Assembly (NCBI GenBank): GCA_002499585.1
Contig: DAMH01000005.1
Coordinates: forward strand, 1 to 16,970
Length of the DNA: 16,970 nt
Origin: Euryarchaeota archaeon UBA552
GTDB lineage: Archaea; Thermoplasmatota; Poseidoniia; Poseidoniales; Thalassarchaeaceae
Direction of reading: 5' to 3'
Below are positions 14,304 through 16,970 of the stretch, in pieces. The number at the start of each line of letters is the position of its first letter. Position 1 is the first letter of the stretch. Both the position numbers and the translations under genes were made by a program. The notes under the pieces are model-generated. The model ran no database searches and was not told the DNA's origin. It saw only the letters and a list, made by a program, of their open reading frames with translations.

Positions 14304-14896
14304 ATCTCAGGATATTTTCCATTCTCTTGATTGGGTTCCTCCTGAGTGGCTGCGTATCCCCAGAAAATTCCGCAGGTTATGTTGATTCCGAAGAAGATCT
14401 ACCTCAGAATGTATCATTCGAGAGCCCAACCTACTTTCAGGACCAGGATGGAGATGTGTCCGATCTCAGGGGCATTGTTGAAGGGGAACGTACTCTTTTG
14501 CTTTGGGTAGGTGCCTCCTGCAGAGGTTGTCACGATTGGACCAACATGATTCGAGAAGGAATTGAGAACGGTTCCATTAGTGATATTTCTGTTGTGAGCA
14601 TACACCGATGGTCAGCATTTGAAGATGAAAATCAAACATTATCGAGGTATGTAGGTGATAATTCAGAGAATCCGTCTATTTGGCCCGTAATGCTACCTGA
14701 CGAGAATACACGTGTGATTGACCTTGATACTGGGTACCTTACGACTACTGGGCTCTACGAGGCATTCGATGATCCATCTACTCCCACACTCCAGATTTAC
14801 CACGAAGATGGGTCAGTCGAGTCGTTGCAGCATTCCTATTGGGCGGATTGGGACGAGCTCTCAAACTTCGCTGAAGTGTTGAAAATGGATTTGTAG
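14300..14896 (+). CDS. Thioredoxin-like lipoprotein (predicted)
   Basis: A 198-residue protein with a lipoprotein signal. A short N-terminus (M-N-L-R), a hydrophobic core and the lipobox L-L-S-G-C give Cys18 as the lipid-modified residue, so the mature protein should sit on the outer face of the membrane. A thioredoxin-like strand L-L-L-W-V-G-A-S leads into C-R-G-C-H-D-W (Cys74 and Cys77). The C-x2-C fits a redox-active pair, but the residue before the first Cys is Ser, not the usual Trp of W-C-x2-C. The later T-P-T-L-Q-I-Y is in the place of the cis-proline strand of thioredoxins. It starts at a GTG overlapping the crtI stop by four bases and is followed two bases later by the ABA4-like frame. 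A role in carotenoid metabolism is not established. Confidence 0.78.
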   Translation: MNLRIFSILLIGFLLSGCVSPENSAGYVDSEEDLPQNVSFESPTYFQDQDGDVSDLRGIVEGERTLLLWVGASCRGCHDWTNMIREGIENGSISDISVVSIHRWSAFEDENQTLSRYVGDNSENPSIWPVMLPDENTRVIDLDTGYLTTTGLYEAFDDPSTPTLQIYHEDGSVESLQHSYWADWDELSNFAEVLKMDL

Positions 14897-14904
14897 GTGT
14901 GAAC

Positions 14905-15357
14905 ATGGACGTATATGATTTGAGTTTCTTTCTCTCGACTTTTTGGGTAGGGCCTTTCTGGATTGGAATGTTGTTGTACTCAGATCACCCAAAAACACAT
15001 GAGGCAATGAGCACTCCGTTGTTTTTCTTGGGTCCCATCCTAATTTGGTGGGGTTTGATGTTGTCAAATCCAAGTAGCCTAATCGAATTTGGGATGGATT
15101 CGATGAATCCGACCAACATACTCGGCAGTCTTACTGAGTTGCTTGGTACACGCGGAGGGGCGGCGGCGGCTTGGGCCCACTTTGTCGCAGGCGACATTGT
15201 AGTTACCAGATGGATGTGGAAGAGGTGCCTTGAAAGAGCGGTCGACCGATGGATCCTGATTTCATCTGTGTTCTTTGGAGTCATGCTAATGCCCGTCGGT
15301 GTGGCCATACACCTGGCTTTTGTTCGCGGTGACCCCCCTCATGGCAGTTCAGTCTGA
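14905..15357 (+). CDS. ABA4-like (DUF4281) membrane protein
   Basis: A 150-residue integral membrane protein with four hydrophobic segments (about 9-26, 38-54, 88-102 and 116-140). The pattern matches the ABA4-like family as I know it: an N-terminal F-W-V-G-P-F-W-I-G-M-L-L helix and the core A-W-A-H-F-V-A-G-D-I-V-V-T-R-W-M-W at 89-105, comparable to the family's W-x-H-x-x-x-x-D-x-x-x-x-R-W. In plants ABA4 is needed to make the epoxy-allenic carotenoid neoxanthin. Here its place as last gene of the crtB-crtI operon suggests work on a carotenoid product, which is inference. The ATG at 14905 follows AGGTG with five bases between; a GTG at 14899 is the alternative. The 3' end overlaps the convergent Rieske gene by nine bases. 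Confidence 0.75.
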   Translation: MDVYDLSFFLSTFWVGPFWIGMLLYSDHPKTHEAMSTPLFFLGPILIWWGLMLSNPSSLIEFGMDSMNPTNILGSLTELLGTRGGAAAAWAHFVAGDIVVTRWMWKRCLERAVDRWILISSVFFGVMLMPVGVAIHLAFVRGDPPHGSSV

Positions 15358-15711
15358 AAATTTAACTTCAATCCAGCCATCGACCTCTCGGGCCTGGTGG
15401 ATTTCTAATGGCCTACTTCTCCTGATTGAAGCCAATATCTTTCCATACAGTGGGAAAAGTGGGAATGGAGACCACTCTTTTACTTCCCCACTGGTAATAT
15501 CATATCTCGATTTATGGAGAGGGCACGTTACGCAACCATCTGTGACTTTTCCACCCCATGCTAGGGGCCATGCCATGTGTTTACACAACGCACCTGTTGC
15601 ATGGAGACCATTCTCAGTTCTGGTGAGCATGATGTTTTTACGGTCCTTCTTACCGGTTTTTTCCTTTACAGTGGTCATTTTCTTCTGGCCAATTTTTAGC
15701 CTGTGACTCAT
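15349..15711 (-). CDS. Rieske [2Fe-2S] domain protein
   Basis: A small soluble Rieske protein, 120 residues from the ATG at 15711. Cluster ligands are Cys43 and His45 in A-L-C-K-H-M and Cys63 and His66 in T-C-P-L-H-K-S-R-Y-D, with the normal spacing. The first 25 residues are basic. There is no transmembrane anchor, so it is of the ferredoxin type (as in oxygenase electron carriers or nitrite-reductase small subunits) rather than the cytochrome bc type. It lies tail to tail with the ABA4-like gene, overlapping its last nine bases, and 82 nt downstream of mutY on the same strand. A TTG at 15765 extends the frame but has no support. Its redox partner is not visible here; a carotenoid-modifying oxygenase is conceivable. 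Confidence 0.9.
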   Translation of the reverse strand: MSHRLKIGQKKMTTVKEKTGKKDRKNIMLTRTENGLHATGALCKHMAWPLAWGGKVTDGCVTCPLHKSRYDITSGEVKEWSPFPLFPLYGKILASIRRSRPLEIHQAREVDGWIEVKFSD

Positions 15712-15793
15712 AATTACTCTTGACCATGGCCGAGAAGTGTGTCCTGCCACACGTTTTGCTGACAACGATTAGATTTGAAGCAGTGTCCGGCGA

Positions 15794-16762
15794 TCATATC
15801 GCAAAGGCCATATCAAGTATTTTTCTGTCCAGATTTGAAATTGGGACAGTCTTGGGGTCCGTGCCTGTGGCACAATCCCCGGTCCAGACGGAAACTATCA
15901 GTTTCCTGTGTGAGAGTTCATGGGTTATCTTTCCAACATTTAGCATCGATGTGGTGTCAATATCATTCATTGGAGGGCCCCACATTCCACCAAACCTCCC
16001 ATTGTCTTCTCGCTTAGTCAAGAAAGGCCTGCCATAGGGATCTATCAGGACCGCTGCATCTAACTCCTCAGTTAGCCTTCTCGTCTTCTTTTTTGATGGG
16101 TATGATTCCGGATTCTCTATACCTAAACACCATCTAGTCATGGGACATAGTTCACATTTTGGAGATTTAGGCCTACATACTATGGCGCCCAACTCCATTA
16201 AGGCCTGATTAGAGTCTCCCGCCCTTTTGGGGTCTAACATCGAACCTGCCCATGTCCGAAGGGTGTTCGTCGAGGGGGATTCAATTGCTAATATCCTTGA
16301 GCTGACTCTTTTCACATTCCCATCCACGACGGGGGTGGGCACACCGAACGCAATAGACGCAACCGCAGAAGCGGTATATGGCCCTATTCCAGGGAGTTTG
16401 AGTAACTCATCAACCGATGAGGGGATTTCCCCGTCGTATCCCCCATCTGATTTCCTCTTTGAAACCAGTACAGACAGTGCGTGTAATCTTCTTGCTCTGG
16501 CATAGTACCCAGCCCCTTGCCAGAGAGACAGGAGTTCCTCGACGTCGGAAGTTGCCATCGCCTTAGGTGTAGGAAATCTGGTGGATATCCGGATCCAGTA
16601 TTGTAAACCTCTGGAAACCTGTGTCTGTTGTAGAATTATCTCGGATAGGAGAATGAGCCAAGGATCGCTTGTTTCCCTCCATGGCAAATCTCTTTTGTTG
16701 AGATAATACCAACTCAGGAGTTTTGATTTTGGCTCTATTTCAATATTTTTTTCCAATACCAT
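15794..16762 (-). CDS. mutY: A/G-specific adenine DNA glycosylase MutY
   Basis: Base-excision repair enzyme that removes adenine mispaired with 8-oxoguanine. 322 residues from the ATG at 16762. The catalytic glycosylase domain has Glu41 in L-L-S-E-I-I-L-Q-Q-T-Q-V, the helix-hairpin-helix L-P-G-I-G-P-Y-T-A-S-A-V-A, and Asp147 in V-V-D-G-N-V-K-R-V. The [4Fe-4S] loop C-x6-C-x2-C-x5-C uses Cys196, 203, 206 and 212. A Nudix-like C-terminal recognition domain follows, with F-G-G-M-W-G-P-P and H-E-L-S-H-R-K-L. The frame is open upstream to 16867, but that part overlaps the end of another gene and does not resemble MutY. The chosen ATG lies 23 bases inside the preceding gene, so translation is probably coupled. 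The fully conserved active site predicts an active enzyme. Confidence 0.95.
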   Translation of the reverse strand: MVLEKNIEIEPKSKLLSWYYLNKRDLPWRETSDPWLILLSEIILQQTQVSRGLQYWIRISTRFPTPKAMATSDVEELLSLWQGAGYYARARRLHALSVLVSKRKSDGGYDGEIPSSVDELLKLPGIGPYTASAVASIAFGVPTPVVDGNVKRVSSRILAIESPSTNTLRTWAGSMLDPKRAGDSNQALMELGAIVCRPKSPKCELCPMTRWCLGIENPESYPSKKKTRRLTEELDAAVLIDPYGRPFLTKREDNGRFGGMWGPPMNDIDTTSMLNVGKITHELSHRKLIVSVWTGDCATGTDPKTVPISNLDRKILDMAFAI

Positions 16763-16970
16763 CCCACCAATCGCCTTCTTCTCCGATTGCCTCAGATTGA
16801 ACCTCCGCCGGCCCCCCATCTTGAGGTTCGAAGGATTCAGAGATTGGTTCCGGAGGATCGTAAACAAACACGCTTTCTTTTGGAATGGGCGAACTGATGA
16901 TCAGGCCCGTTATAATTATCAGCACTCCTGCAAGTATTCCGCAGCATGAGAGGACCCCAGCTATTCCAGC
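16740..16970 (-). CDS. Membrane protein, C-terminal part (5' end outside window)
   Basis: A minus-strand frame open to the window edge. Only the last 76 residues are visible: a glycine/alanine-rich hydrophobic stretch (A-G-V-L-S-C-C-G-I-L-A-G, then I-I-I-T-G-L-I-I), followed by about 50 residues of proline- and glutamate-rich, acidic tail ending in G-I-G-K-K-Y. This looks like a last transmembrane helix with a disordered tail. An internal GTG at 16925 could be mistaken for a start, but the hydrophobic stretch continues above it. The stop at 16740 lies inside mutY (23-bp overlap), so the two are probably one operon. I do not recognise the family. Confidence 0.6.
   Translation of the reverse strand, partial: AGIAGVLSCCGILAGVLIIITGLIISSPIPKESVFVYDPPEPISESFEPQDGGPAEVQSEAIGEEGDWWDGIGKKY

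Noticed and set aside
15349..15765. Rieske protein starting at the TTG at 15765
   Set aside because: No ribosome-binding support, and an ATG at 15711 gives a normal length.
15794..16867. Longer MutY beginning at 16867
   Set aside because: The extra 35 residues are basic, unlike MutY, and overlap another coding frame. The ATG at 16762 gives the normal N-terminus.
1..16970. CRISPR arrays, insertion sequences, prophage or defence genes
   Set aside because: No regularly spaced direct repeats, transposase, integrase or nuclease-helicase modules were seen; the gene content is housekeeping plus carotenoid synthesis.

Overview
The window is archaeal and most resembles a marine planktonic euryarchaeon of the Poseidoniales (Marine Group II) or a relative. 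The evidence is the block pus10 - rpl21e - rpoF - DUF655 - ksgA on one strand, an archaeal-type phosphoglycerate kinase, tight gene packing and a carotenoid operon. The lineage is inferred from gene content, not from a phylogeny.

Layout. Positions 1-2400 (+) hold the 3' part of an MFS transporter and a complete phosphomannomutase/phosphoglucomutase. Positions 2402-4392 (-) hold a four-helix membrane protein of unknown function and pgk. A tRNA-Thr(CGU) lies on the + strand between them and ends 2 nt from the pgk stop. An M24 metallopeptidase diverges from pgk (about 4479-5729, +). A long minus-strand stretch follows (5785-11572). Read in the direction of transcription it is a DUF971 protein, pus10, rpl21e, rpoF, a DUF655 protein, ksgA, a helix-hairpin-helix/coiled-coil/zinc-ribbon protein, a plant-type [2Fe-2S] ferredoxin, and a 58-residue membrane protein that standard ORF length cut-offs miss.

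From 11679 to 15357 (+) lies a compact carotenoid operon: crtB, crtI, a thioredoxin-like lipoprotein and an ABA4-like (DUF4281) membrane protein. The junctions are abutting or overlapping. CrtB and CrtI make and desaturate phytoene, and the last gene is a candidate carotenoid-modifying enzyme. Tail to tail with it are a small Rieske protein and mutY. The mutY start is nested in the end of a membrane protein that runs off the window.

Most curious points: a nested inverted repeat that abuts the crtB start codon and contains its presumed ribosome-binding site; the ABA4-like and thioredoxin-like genes in the crt operon; and the coupled zinc-ribbon, ferredoxin and mini-membrane-protein module. Shine-Dalgarno sequences are clear across the translation/transcription block and before crtI, but weak or absent in front of many other genes. 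No CRISPR array, insertion sequence, rRNA gene or replication origin was seen.
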